This document shows positions 11,136-21,597 of a DNA stretch of 64,000 nucleotides, in pieces. Origin of the DNA: Blasia pusilla (lineage: Eukaryota; Marchantiophyta; Marchantiopsida; Blasiales). The DNA lies in contig CM114272.1 of NCBI GenBank assembly GCA_050084515.1, forward strand, positions 1,488,001-1,552,000, in the 5' to 3' direction. The notes beneath the pieces are model-generated. The model saw only the letters and a list, made by a program, of their open reading frames with translations, was not told the DNA's origin and made no database searches. The translations under genes and the position numbers were made by a program. Numbering within the stretch: the first letter of the stretch is position 1; every line of letters begins with the position of its first letter.

Positions 11136-12600
11136 GAGAGAATGAGAGAGTGAGAGAGCTTCATGGGGCAGCTCGCTAGTCACTCGCTGTTTTTGCAGGT
11201 TGGGGACCATGTTCCTCATTCAATGGCTTATGGGAGTGCTCATCGGAGCAAGGGTTGCTTGGATTGTTCTTTGCATTTGCCGATTTTTTGTGTGGAAGAG
11301 CGCAGAAGCGCTGCCCAATTTCTGATAGGGATTGAGTATGGGGGCGGGTTGCCCCATGCCGGTGCTTTCAAGAGCACCATGTCGCTTGCTGATTTTCATT
11401 TTTACAGGTTTTACATTTTTTTTGGGAGGAATCAGCGCGGAAGCGCTGCCGAATTTTGTGTAGGAGAAAGAGACATTGGGCTTTACAACAGTTCCTGACA
11501 ATTTTTACTGGAATGTCCGATTCTAAATATTTTTTGATGCTGGCGTAGATCGTGAAGCTGTGCATGCTGTGAAAAAACAACTTGCAATTTGGAGTTGCGA
11601 GAAAAAAGTTATGATCAATCTTGCAAAATGGCCATTGCTAGGCAATTTTTAGGGTTAAATTGTGCAAACCCTAAACCAGCCACCACACCGGCGGCGGCCA
11701 TCGCCGTCATAGTCACCGTCAACCATCAACGGTCAACCGTCACTAGCAATGGTCAACCGTCACCGTCACCGTCACCGTTCGACCATCACCATCAACGATC
11801 AACCGTCACCGTCAATGGTCCACCATCCGTTGTCTACCCTTGGTTGCCATTGCTGCCGTTACGGAGTGGAGGATCTTCCACAACGTTCGTTGATTCTTGG
11901 ACTTGCGTCACCATCACGTACTTTGTTTTGGATGCCACCATCATCAACTTGTGATGGTATATGACCTATTGTTATAGTGTTTGAGTTTTTATTTCATGCT
12001 GCTATGTTGTGATTGATAGCCGCTCAACTACGATCGGATACCGTGTCGTGACGCCCGTAGCCGCGCCGCGCTGCCGATTGCCGCGCCGCGCCGTGCCGCT
12101 TGTGGCCGCACCGCACCATCTCGATTGCGGAGCCGCTCCAACATTGTGGAGCAAAGTGGGGGTTTATTGTTGATTGAGGAGAGTATGCCGCCAAGTGCCG
12201 CATCCCATCATCGAGGGCCGTGCCGTTTGTAGTCGTTCCGTGCCGTGTGGGGGAATCTGGGATTTGGGTAGTTTATTTGGGGATATTGGGTGTGTGGATG
12301 CTGAGAGCATCATTTATGAATGTGGTTTAAGGGACATAGACCTATGTGGGATGTCCAGAGTTGAGGGTAGGTTATCGATGAAATGATAGCCTGGTCGATT
12401 TGCCCCACCACGCCGCTTATTGCCGCACGTTACATATCTCGGGGAGGGAGAGTGTAGATCGAGTGCCGCATGTTTGGGATGAGTGATTGAGGGATTACTC
12501 ATGAGGCAAGAGTGATCGGATGAGAAGGGCATGAGGGTCATCACGGCGTCCGGTCGGGACTTTGAGAGGTGAGGTGGTGAACCCGAGAGTAGCTCTAGAG
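11136..12600. other. 5' untranslated/leader region of the retroelement, or unrelated DNA
   Basis: No gene is supported. Two copies of a palindromic motif, AGCGC(A/G)GAAGCGCTGCC, occur about 136 bp apart (around 11299 and 11435). A CACCGTCA/GGTCAACCGT-rich stretch lies at 11700-11830 and a GCCGCGCC-rich stretch at 12050-12130. These GC-rich simple sequences differ sharply from the surrounding AT-rich DNA. No primer-binding site or LTR end was identified. Confidence 0.4.
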
Positions 12601-12617
12601 GTTTTACGCGGAGTGGC

Positions 12618-14130
12618 GTGAGGTTCCGAGGGTCTTCACTTCAGGGACCACCTCGACCTCCTTCTGTGTCATCGTCAGACGAGGGGGAGGGTGTAGAGGA
12701 GTTTGTGAGCACATCGCCACACATTGTGAGTGGTCCTACCAATTGGGCGTACGAGATGGACGACCGGGGTAGAGGACCGCGTAGGTTTTCAGGTGCAGTA
12801 GATACGATTGACTTGCAGGATTTCATAGCAGAGTTTAGGAGTTGATGCGACTCCCAGCGAGCCATGAACTCTAGAGAGTTCAACCTGTTTACAGCATGGA
12901 ACGGTATGTTCCAGCATTTAGAGGGGGCACCCATGGACGATTACCATGAGTTCTCCCACAGATATGCCCAGGAGATTGAGGCATGGTGACTCTATTACGA
13001 CCCCCACTATGTGTCATGGACGGAGCTGTTCCCAGATGAGGAGGAGGAGTCAGGAGAGGATACTTCCTCTTCCACTAGTGATGTTTTAGGAGGGATCACT
13101 CGCACTGGAGTAGTTGCACCGTCTAGTCGGGTTCGTCCCAGGTTCAACCCCGTGGTTGAGTTCTTTGCTGAGTTGAGGGCGAGCTACCAGGGGTATGCAC
13201 AGAAAAATTGTGGAGCATCCACAACTTCCAGAGGCGCCCGAGTGAGAGTTTACGTGAGGCTTACACTCGCTTGCGTCGGTTGATCAACGTCACTTAGGGG
13301 TTGACAGAGGCTCAGGCTATCCAATCATGGTACGCGATGGTGGACTGGACCCTGCGGCCAGGGGTGCGGGAGGGGTGCTTCTTATGAACACCTCCCCTAC
13401 GTTGAGAGATGTTTTTAGGACCGTCGAGAACATTGAGCGCAACATGGCGGAGGAGAGCGTAGCCACCATGGGTTCTGGGCGAGAGCAGTCGCGATTGGCT
13501 GCACCACCTGTGCAACAACATGGACTCCAAGATAGGTCAACTGTGGCACCACGAGCTCAGGGAGGATACCGGGAGCCCGTGGCACAGAGACTTGAGTCTT
13601 CATATGCGGCTCAACAACAGCCGCCTACTATTACTTGTTGGTCATGTGGTGGAGCCCATCATCAGCGCCATTGCACTCGTCAAGGTCATGGACGTGCGCC
13701 TCAACCGGGAGGAGGAGATGGTGCTGCACCAGGAGGTTATCAATGTGACTATTGTTAGAGGTATGGTCATACATGCGCTAGGTGTTTCAGTTGACATCCT
13801 GAGTTACGTTTGGACCGAGAGCTAGAGAGGGCACCAGGGCGAGTAGCTGGTCCGGGTGAGCCTAGAGATCGTGCACCAAGTGGTCCCGTTGGGGGACGAG
13901 GAGCTGGAGTTGCCCAACAGGGTGGTGGAGCTGCCCGTGGAGGAGATAGAGTACTACCACCTAGACGCGCCCAGGGAGACGCCGGACGTGAGGCTGGGAT
14001 GGCTGCTCAGATACAACAACTATAGAAGCAGATTGCCGCTATGGCATTGAGGTTACCAGATGTCGGATCCGTGGCATCGACATCATATGGAGCAACCATA
14101 GATCTAGAGGATCCTGGTTGGATGTGCGGG
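12618..14130 (+). pseudogene. Retrotransposon Gag with two zinc knuckles (broken)
   Basis: The segment opens with an acidic SSSDEGEGVEEF stretch. It continues with interruptions through a capsid-like region (DYHEFSHRYAQEIEAW, SWTELFPDEEEES, then AYTRLRRLI after a frame change) to a nucleocapsid region. A zinc knuckle CWSCGGAHHQRHC is encoded near 13640; its Cys/His spacing is slightly shorter than the usual C-x2-C-x4-H-x4-C. A second, CDYC-x-RYGHTCARC, follows near 13745 and is cut by a stop codon. Gag would form the particle and bind RNA. Stops near 12843 and 12987, plus at least one frame change near 13200, show it is non-functional. Confidence 0.7.
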
Positions 14131-14139
14131 GTTGCCTAG

Positions 14140-15114
14140 ATGGAGGCCGCCACATTTGTGACGCGTGGAGCAGCCGCAGGGTTGGATCCACAGCGAGGGG
14201 AAGCCAGGAAAAAGACTAGGCTTCCTCAGTCTTTCACGTTGTCTGAGGCGATGAGGTCATCAATGGGTCCTCATCAGAGTCCTTGGAGAGCTGGTGATGT
14301 TGTTGGTGTGCAATCACGGAGGGCAATGGGAGAAGCAAGTACAACGACTCCTATTGTTGATGCTCATGAGGGGCATGTGTCGAGCACCTTGTTGGGGGCG
14401 GCCACTGTTGTGTACCGCACTCCTTTATGTTCTGCTTCCGATGTTATGACGTTTGGGGGCACGCCCGCTGAGGCTTTTCGGGTGGCCGCTTCACTATGTG
14501 AGCGCAGAGTTGGAGTTCCTGCATCACGTTTAGAGGTGATTGCAGAGGAGGTGATGGATCTGCCCTTGGAGCGGATGCTCGGGCCGTCCACGTCAGATGC
14601 ATGGCAAGCTGCGGCTAGTAGGATGGCGGAGATGCCCGCTAGACCCGCGATAGAGCGTGCCATGGCGTCTCCTAGTGTTGTGTTGTTGGATAACCAAGGA
14701 GAGGTATTCCAGTTGGTGAGTCCTGGAGGTAGAGCTTTTAGTCCACAACTCGTCTTGTTGGATTCAGGAGCGCAACCCCTGATGTTGGGGAAGGCGTCAT
14801 TCACAGGATTGGGCTTGACGAGAGCCGATGTGGAGTGTTGTCCATTCCAAATATAGACATCCTTGGATGGAGCGAGTACCACACAGTATATCACCCGACA
14901 AGAGGTCGTGGTGAGAATTCGCCCGGGACATTCTACAGATGAGTCCGTGGTGCGAGCCAAGGCGAAAGTGACTAATGCAGAGTCCTACGACATCTTGGTT
15001 GGTGGAGCAGTGTTATACCCGATGGGGTTTGCTCTGGATTATTGGGAGGAGTCAGTGTCCTACAGACGAGGATGGCAGTCGCATGATGGGCGCCTTAGTT
15101 CATTACCCGTTTGA
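14140..15114 (+). pseudogene. Retroviral-type aspartic protease region
   Basis: The 14140-14856 frame ends in a region containing QLVLLDSGAQPLMLGK. LDSGA is the catalytic Asp-Ser/Thr-Gly signature of retropepsins. After a stop at 14854-14856 the same frame continues to 15114 with AESYDILVGGAVLYPMGF, where ILVGGAVLYPMG sits where the second hydrophobic-Gly motif of the fold is expected. The ~200 residues before the active site look like a linker between Gag and protease. The enzyme would cut the polyprotein. The stop between the two halves and another at 15112-15114 break it. Confidence 0.75.
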
Positions 15115-15126
15115 TTCATAGGTGTA

Positions 15127-16068
15127 GTGATCGAGCAACGGCCAGGAGAGATGGCGACCTTAGCAGCATTTAGCAGTGCCATCACTTGGCCTAGTGATTT
15201 GATTGAGAGACATGTCCATGCAGAGGATACTCCCGTTCCTGACATTTCTATGGAGAGGAGTGTTATGGTAGCTGCATCATTCCATGGAGGAGAGGTGCCG
15301 CTGTGGGACTCGACTGAGAAGCTTCGACAATTGGCAGATGAGAATGTGCAGACCGCGTGGAGCGAGGCGTTTGCACCGGAGCGGGATGGGTCTGAGGAAC
15401 CCGAGGTAGCAAGGAGTGCTACAATGCCACCCTTGGATACCACATCCATTGTGTGGTGTATCCCGGAAGAGGGTATTCGAGTGTTAGATCTCTTTGGAGG
15501 GATTAGCACCGAGTAAGCTACTGTTTTGCAGGCAGGAGTGCGAGTACAACATTACCTATATGTGGAGAGTGATGATGTTGCAAGGCGCGTCTCACTATGA
15601 TATATGACGCAATTACGCCTCCGTTTTCCCGACTTATTGTTTGCGTCCGCGATACAGGGGTACCAGAGTTCCCTACTGAGGGATATTTCCTTGGGCATAT
15701 GCGAGAGTGGAGCGCCCCTCCCATTTGTTAGTGGATTTCATTCTAGATCCAGGTCATCGATCACAAGCAGTGAGGCACGATGATCGACCACCGCTGATTG
15801 TGGTCAACAGGGTAGGCACGCCGCGGGCAGCCTTTCCCACGTTTGTGAGTTTTCCCGCTTCCTATGCATACAAGGAGGCCGATCGTGGCTTGGTTTGGGA
15901 TGACCACGTTTAGAGGTTGGTGGAGCCCAACGCCGACAAGAGAGAGTGGGCGATGGGATTTTCGGCATGAGTGACGACAGTCCCATCAGTATCAGAGGCA
16001 TCACGCCGCCATGTCTTGGGTCAAGCGATGGACCTGAACATGGATCTTCAGCTTGGGGGTGGCTGAGC
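15127..16068 (+). pseudogene. Dnmt3/DRM-like cytosine-C5 methyltransferase domain inside the polyprotein (catalytic core deleted)
   Basis: After a linker, the frame reaches EEGIRVLDLFGGIST (about 15469-15510), a good match to motif I (S-adenosylmethionine binding) of C5-methyltransferases. A stop at 15514-15516 follows, then QAGVRVQHYLYVESDDVARRV, like motif II. In frame 2, 15707-16060 encodes FPTFVSFPASYAY, then VEPNADKREWAMGF, then RRHVLGQAMDLN. These resemble the C-terminal motifs IX and X of Dnmt3/DRM enzymes in order and spacing. The segment that should carry motif IV (the Pro-Cys catalytic loop) and motif VI (Glu-Asn-Val) is missing between about 15690 and 15730, where roughly 90 residues would be expected. 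The domain sits between protease and reverse transcriptase. This copy cannot methylate DNA. Identification rests on motif reading, not a profile search. Confidence 0.72.
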
Positions 16069-16440
16069 AGCGTCGGATGAGATCGCGACAGATCACAGTG
16101 GTTGTGTTGGTGAGCCCCATGCCTACCGAGACGGTGGAGGTAGTGGCTAGGGGGCAAGATCCGAGGAGATCGACACACCAGGGGAGATCAAGAGAGACAC
16201 CCTTGGACTTCTTGGGATGTTTTGCAGGTACGCCAGGAGATGATAGCCACAACATCGAGCGTGGTTCCGAGCACTGCATGTGGAGGAGATCAAAGTTTGC
16301 AGTTGGCTGCAGAAGAGCAGCCGAGCGTTGTTGTTCGAGACGGGGTTGCACCATAACAACCACCGATACCCGCGCCAGAGAGTCCTACCGTAGTCACGAT
16401 GGAGACTTGGGAGCCAGATATGGGACCTAAGTTGATAGGA

Positions 16441-17383
16441 GGAGAGCGGCGCCGGATACATCAGTTCCTCACGAGTTATAGGAGCTACTTTGCATTTAGC
16501 ATGGAGGATTTGGGTACACTGAAGGGACCGGGGATCCGCATGGAGTTGTCGAGTGATACGCCGATCTTCTGACGACCCTACAGGTACAGTGATATTGAGA
16601 GGACTCTGATTCAAAGTAGGAGCTAGGACTTGGTTAGAGCATGACTAGTGGAGATGCTCCATGGGGAGTATGCATCTGCCACTATCATGCCCGCCAAGAA
16701 AGATGTGCATGGCAACTGGACGGATAGGTGGATGTGTGGGGATTACGAACCTATCAATCGACAGACGAAGTCCGATAGATATGCCATGCCCACCCCTGAG
16801 GAGATCTTTGATGCGATTGGTCACGCAAAGGTCTTCAGTTCATTGGATTTGCGAGCCAGATATCATCAACTACCTATCAGATTGGAGGACAGGCAGAAGA
16901 CGGAATTTTGGGGCATCAATCCTCAAGGGAAGGATTGTTTGTACGAGTGGCGGTTCTTACCATTTGGGTTAAAGAACGCCCCGGCTGAGTTTCAAAGGAT
17001 CATGGATAGGATCTTCGCTGGTCTGGATTTTGCTAGGTGTTATATTGATGATATCATAGTCTTTAGCACCACGGTTGAGGAGTATGAGCAACATCTAGAG
17101 GAGGTGTTTCGACGATTGCAATTACATGGGCTCAAGCTACATCTAGGCAAGTGCAAGTTCTTCTACAACCAGATTGAGTACTTGGGTCATACGATATACC
17201 CAGGGGGCCTTGGTGTTCAGCATACAAAGGTAGAGGCTATCTCACGCATTCCACGCCCTACAGATGTGAGCCGTGTTCGCGCATTCATGGGATTGGCGAA
17301 CTTCTATCGGCGGTAGGTCAAGGGATTCAGTTCGATTGCAAAGCCCGTGACCTTGCTAACAAAGGTGGATCATGAGTGGCACT
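16441..17383 (+). pseudogene. Ty3/gypsy reverse transcriptase
   Basis: Frame 1 reads from about 16438 through FLTSYRSYFAF and then, past three stops (16570, 16624 and 16642), into the open stretch 16648-17316. Diagnostic segments are MPAKKDVHGNWTDRWMCGDY, YAMPTPEEIFDAI, KVFSSLDLRARYHQLPI (catalytic Asp of motif A), LPFGLKNAPAEFQRIMD, RCYIDDIIVFS (YIDD catalytic box at about 17041-17052), and FMGLANFYRR (thumb). It would copy element RNA into DNA. A stop at 17314-17316 and a frame change at the G run 17384-17390 follow. Confidence 0.92.
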
Positions 17384-17390
17384 GGGGGGG

Positions 17391-18145
17391 ATGAGCAAGA
17401 GCGAGCATTTCAGTTGCTCAAGGACAGGTTGACGTCTGCGCCCATCTTGAGGAGACCGATCCGGGGGCGTCCTTTCCAGTTGCACACAGATTGGAGCATG
17501 TTGGGGCTTGGAGCAATGCTTACCCAACATGATGATGAGGGTAGAGAGTTTGTGGTGGCTTATGCTAGCCGCTCGAACAACATTGCAGAGGTGAAGTACA
17601 GCTTGTATGAGGATGAGTGCTTGGCTGCGGTGTGGGTTGTCGTGCATTTCAGGTGTTACTTATTCGGAAACCCCTTTATCACCATCATTGATCATCAACC
17701 ACTGAAGTGGTTGATGGAGTCCGACAAGCTTACAGAGAAGCTTGCGAGATGGGCTCTGTTGTTGCAGGAATATGATTTTCACGTGGTACATAGACCTGGG
17801 ATGCTCAACCATGATGCAAATGGGTTGAGTCGTAACCCATGCCCGAATCAGCGAGATGCGATTGGGGCTCGATGGCATGGAGAGAGTGATGAGGAGTCAG
17901 TGCCACGATGGCACGCGTCAGCCTATTTAGGCATGTTGGCTATGGAGAGCCACAATGTGGAGACTTCGATGGCGAGGTCTAGTGGAGAGTCCTTGGATCC
18001 TGAGGCCAGTGAGGAGACGATAGGTGGCCGAGATATTCATGATGATGGAGTAGTCTTGGAGTACCTTCGTACAAGCAGCGTTGCGAGCACTGTGGGTGCT
18101 AGAGAGCGAGATCGGATCCTACAACGGGCCAGACGGTTCCGTTAG
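17391..18145 (+). pseudogene. Ty3/gypsy RNase H
   Basis: Frame 2 encodes QLHTDWSMLGLGAMLTQ (first catalytic Asp), YSLYEDECLAAVW (Glu), IIDHQPLKWL (Asp), and the typical ending EYDFHVVHRPGMLNHDANGL, which has the final Asp. It would degrade RNA in the RNA:DNA hybrid. The frame is open from 17372 to a single stop at 18143-18145. The ~90 residues after the RNase H core are an acidic/Ser-rich connection to integrase. Confidence 0.9.
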
Positions 18146-19330
18146 GAGGGGACACATGTTTTGAGGGTTTGGGAGGATGGCAGAGTACGCGTAGTGCCAC
18201 ATCCTTTGCTGAGAGCACGACTAGTGCAGCATGCCCACAAGGAGTTGGATCACTTTGGGGTGAAGCGGACGTACAGCTTGCTGCAGATTCAGTATTGGTG
18301 GCGAGGCATGCAAATTGACGTTCAGCAGTTTGTTGCCAAGTGCATGGTGTGTGATCAGGTCCGAGCATTGTTCAATGCTCCGACTCCATAGTTGCATCCA
18401 TTACCGGTCATGGGCTTAGGGTATAGATGGAGTTTGGATTTTGCAGGACCTTTGCCTTTGACGGAGCGTCATAGTCGTTATGTGTTGGTGATGGTCGAGC
18501 ACTTCTCGAAGTGGATCGAGTTGGTTGCATTGCCTGACAAAGCGAGTGAGGGAGTAGCTTATGCCTTCCTTGACAGAGTGCTGAGTCATTATGGCGCACC
18601 GGCTGAGGTGTTGAAAGACCAGGGTACCGAGTTTCGCGGTGAGTTCCAGGCCTTGTGTGATCAGGCGCTCATCGACCATTGTACGACTTCGCGAGATCAT
18701 CTCGAGGCGGATGGATTATCGGAGAGAGTTGTGCAGACGGTGAAGAGGGGTTTACGTAAGTATGGCTTGCAAAGAGGTCACCTAGGAGATTGGGACCTCC
18801 AATTTCCCTGGTTGGCGATGGGATATAGATTCAGCAGGCAGGCATCCTTAGCGTCTTTTTCACCGTACTTGCTACTTTATGGCCGAGAGCCAGATTTACC
18901 TAGGGCCATTCGTCGAGATGTTGGTGAGGTGTTGGATCTTGATGACCCAGATGTATGGATGCAAGCATGTTCTCAGAGGGTTGAGTTGTTTCGGAGAGTG
19001 ATGCCCATGGCGTTCGAGAACTTGGCGATTGCGCAGCATTGGCATACGTTGAGGTATGCAACTATTCGGGGTGGTGGTTATCGACCAACTATCCGGAGGT
19101 TTCATCAAGGAGATTATGTCTACTTGCAGCAGATGGCACCGACGACGTTGGATGTGACTGCAGGGCGCACTATCTTGAGAGTGCATTACGTTTTGCCATC
19201 TGATGTTCTCTTGCTGGAGGGACGCAATGGTATGGTATGGAAGGACCATGTGCGTAATTGTGCACCATGTCACCTTCCTAACATTGATGGTACAGTGGAT
19301 CCGAGCTTAGCAGTAGTTCCTGCACGCTTG
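18146..19330 (+). pseudogene. Ty3/gypsy integrase
   Basis: It continues in the RNase H frame. An HHCC zinc-binding module is visible (HAHKELDHFG then CMVC near 18350), followed by a stop at 18389-18391. The core carries the catalytic triad: Asp in RWSLDFAGPLP, Asp in KDQGTEFRG, and Glu in ADGLSERVVQ. After the core come the YLLLYGREPDLP segment and a DYVYLQQ...ILRV region typical of the C-terminal DNA-binding part. No chromodomain is seen; the chain runs on to a PHD finger instead. It would insert element DNA into the genome. Confidence 0.9.
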
Positions 19331-19474
19331 CATTGTATGTTGTGTGGTTTTGCCCGTGGTGCGGCCACGATGCTAGTCTGTGATGGTTGTTCGAGAGGTT
19401 GGCATATGGCATGTCTGACGCCACCTCTCACTAGGGTTCCTCGGGAACGATGGATGTGTCCCACATGTACATAG
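19331..19474 (+). pseudogene. C-terminal PHD finger of the retrotransposon polyprotein
   Basis: The last 46 residues in the integrase frame are a complete C4-H-C3 zinc finger: CMLC, then VCDGC, then WHMAC, then MCPTC, followed directly by the stop at 19472-19474. All eight metal ligands are intact, and the CDGC-x4-H-x2-C spacing with W before the His is typical of PHD fingers that read histone H3 tails. There is no stop or frame change between the integrase core and the finger, so it was part of the polyprotein. By analogy with chromodomains of chromoviruses it may guide integration to particular chromatin; that is inference. Ligand specificity cannot be read from the sequence. Confidence 0.88.
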
Positions 19475-19492
19475 AGGAAATACTAGGTAGGT

Positions 19493-19704
19493 AAGGTCCT
19501 CTTGAAGAGGTCTTCGGTTCAACTCTCCCCTTGGACAGTGGGGGGCCGTCTCAACCCCAGGGCAGTGGCGTCCCCTACCTAGGCCATGGATGGTCCATGT
19601 TCAAGAGAGAGAACGCCTTGTGTGCCTTTCATGTGTGTGCCTTGACTATGCTCCCAGGTTAAAAATCTGGATAAAATTCCAGGCCTTCACAAAAAAGAAA
19701 AAAG
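19493..19704 (+). mobile_element. SINE-like repeat, copy 2
   Basis: Starts AAGGTCCTCTTGAAGAGG only 19 bp after the PHD stop codon. It carries the B-box-like GGTTCAACTC and ends in an A-rich tail next to R1 copy F. About 90% identical to copy 1 and in the same orientation. Its position suggests it replaced or interrupted the 3' end of the retroelement. Confidence 0.5.
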
Positions 19705-19705
19705 G

Positions 19706-20094
19706 AGGATCATAGGCCCACCGCCTCATGTGAAGAGGTTCAACAAAGAGAGAATGATTTCCAAAGCTCTCTCTCCTTGGGTATATCCCCTTCCTTTTCC
19801 CAAGCTCTCTCCATTGTAGCTTATGCTCAAAGATCACCTCCTTGGCTCTTGACTTGCTCTAGGGGTAAAAGGCCACTTTCCAAAGTGAAAAATTCAATTC
19901 TAATCATAATGGTAACTTACTCGAAATAGTAAGTTTCTCTATATAGCTCCAAATGAGCCGGAACGAAGGAAAAATCTACTCTCTCAAGTTATTCGTGGCC
20001 TCAACAGATCATCCTCAACCTCGTGAGATTTTCTTCTAATATCCTCGAAGGTGTTGTACCATAAATTGGTCTATCCATCCTAAAAGACATGGCA
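19706..20094 (-). repeat. R1 dispersed repeat, copy F (partial)
   Basis: Minus-strand copy whose 5' end at 20094 reads TGCCATGTC, one base off the family start. It shares the blocks CAAATGAGCC, CTCTCAAG and the GA-rich interior in reverse orientation. The 3' third of R1 is missing, cut at the SINE-like tail. Confidence 0.6.
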
Positions 20095-21597
20095 ATCTCA
20101 ATGACACAAAATAAAATTGATCGATAATTCAACCCTTGCACTCAATTATTGGTACTTATGTTGAAAATTGGAATTAAAAAAATAAAAGTGCTCGTTGAAC
20201 AATAGCAACAAAAATCGTGTTCGACAATCGAGTCACGACGAGGAGTGCTTAACAATCATCAAATAGACTACGAGGGTTGAATGGTAGATGGTCGATGGAT
20301 GATTAAAGATAGCTATGTTATGTCACACATGGATACATGTATGTGCACATGACTCTAATTTAACCTTATCCAAAAGTCAATCTCTTTTGTTTTCTTCCAT
20401 TCCACTATCCCTAAAAAAGGGGTTAATTCACTAAAATTATCTCAAATTTGGCCCATGCTCTACTAAGCCCTACAAATCTTTGATCAGCATCTACCAAAAC
20501 AAGTTCTCATTCACTTGCCTAAAAATAATAAGTTTTCCTTGAGTACCCACTCAAAATAACAAGTTTTGCATTCTTCTACATTTGTCTTAAAGAGTTATTC
20601 CCAAAATCCAAAATTACTCACTCACATTGTAGTTATGGAAACCCCACGCAAATAGACATAACTTTGCATTCAAGCATCAAAACTACACATTGTTTCTTTT
20701 ATAGCATGTTTGCGTTCTTGATCGATAAATTCATAAAATCAAAATCTTCCTCTGACTTTCAGTCTAAAATTCGCGATGATTATCATATAGCGCGTTGTTG
20801 TGTAAGAAAATGATCTTATATGTATATTTCATCCTTATTAGTGTTAGAGAGATTTTATTTAAGTAATGAGTGATTAGCTTAGGAAAATAAATTTTCATAT
20901 TTAAACCTCTTGATGATGGTCATTTGTGCGGGCTCATTTGTATGAAAAGAGATCATAAATAAGACATAGGAAACATAAAAGTAAAATAGTGGATTGGTGT
21001 ATTAAATACTATTAATGAAAATAAAACTAAAATGTGTATTTATGGTTGGTGAAGAAGTCAAGGCTAGGGTAATTGGGATAGTTTGGAAGATAGGGAACTA
21101 TTTTATGATGATATTTTAAAAAGGGATAAAGTATAATCTACTTATGTACAAAGGGGATTGGAAAAGCCTGAAGAGAAAGCTATGTGGCACAAGATATGAT
21201 TGACCTTAGTTTATACTCTTGTGGATCCCTTATGAGTACGTAAAGAAGAGGAACCTTTAAGTGTTGATTATCTTGAACCTCCTTTCTCGAGTTTCTCTTG
21301 TCATTCTTGAATGGATGGCATTGGACTTGCTTGCTCTTCCAATGTGAGTGGATTATCCTTTTTAGGAGAATGACTTGGCCATGATCTATTTTTCAGGAAT
21401 TTAAGAGTTTGGTATGTGTGGAGATAACTATTTGGAGAGACTTGTTATCTTAGAAGAGTCCCCTTTGTCATTCTCGAGATAATGGATGGATTTAGCCTTC
21501 ATTACTCTTCAATGAGAGTGGAATATTCATCTTCAGAGAACAACTCAACCATAGTATATGCTTAAGAAGTTAGTGATTAACAAGTTTAGAGTGATTT
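20095..21597. other. AT-rich gene-free DNA
   Basis: No open reading frame or recognisable repeat end. A pair of similar ~150-bp segments around 21300 and 21470 share words such as TTCTCGAG, ATGGATGG and CTCTTC-AATG-GAGTGGA, suggesting a small diverged tandem duplication. Confidence 0.4.

Larger units (their letters stand above)
12618..19474 (+). mobile_element. Ty3/gypsy retrotransposon encoding a methyltransferase and a PHD finger (decayed)
   Basis: About 6.9 kb of colinear coding sequence reads Gag, two zinc knuckles, protease, cytosine methyltransferase, reverse transcriptase, RNase H, integrase, PHD finger. Integrase after RNase H is the Ty3/gypsy order. Protease to methyltransferase motif I and the reverse transcriptase share frame 1. 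RNase H through the PHD finger share frame 2 after a G-run frameshift at 17384-17390. This suggests one ancestral polyprotein from protease to the PHD finger. In-frame stops, frame changes and a deletion inside the methyltransferase show the copy is inactive. I found no LTR pair; both ends are bounded by SINE-like and R1 repeats. Confidence 0.85.

Noticed and set aside
10611-20094. R1 copies E and F as the two LTRs of the retroelement between them
   Set aside because: They are in opposite orientation; LTRs are direct repeats. Both are also truncated.
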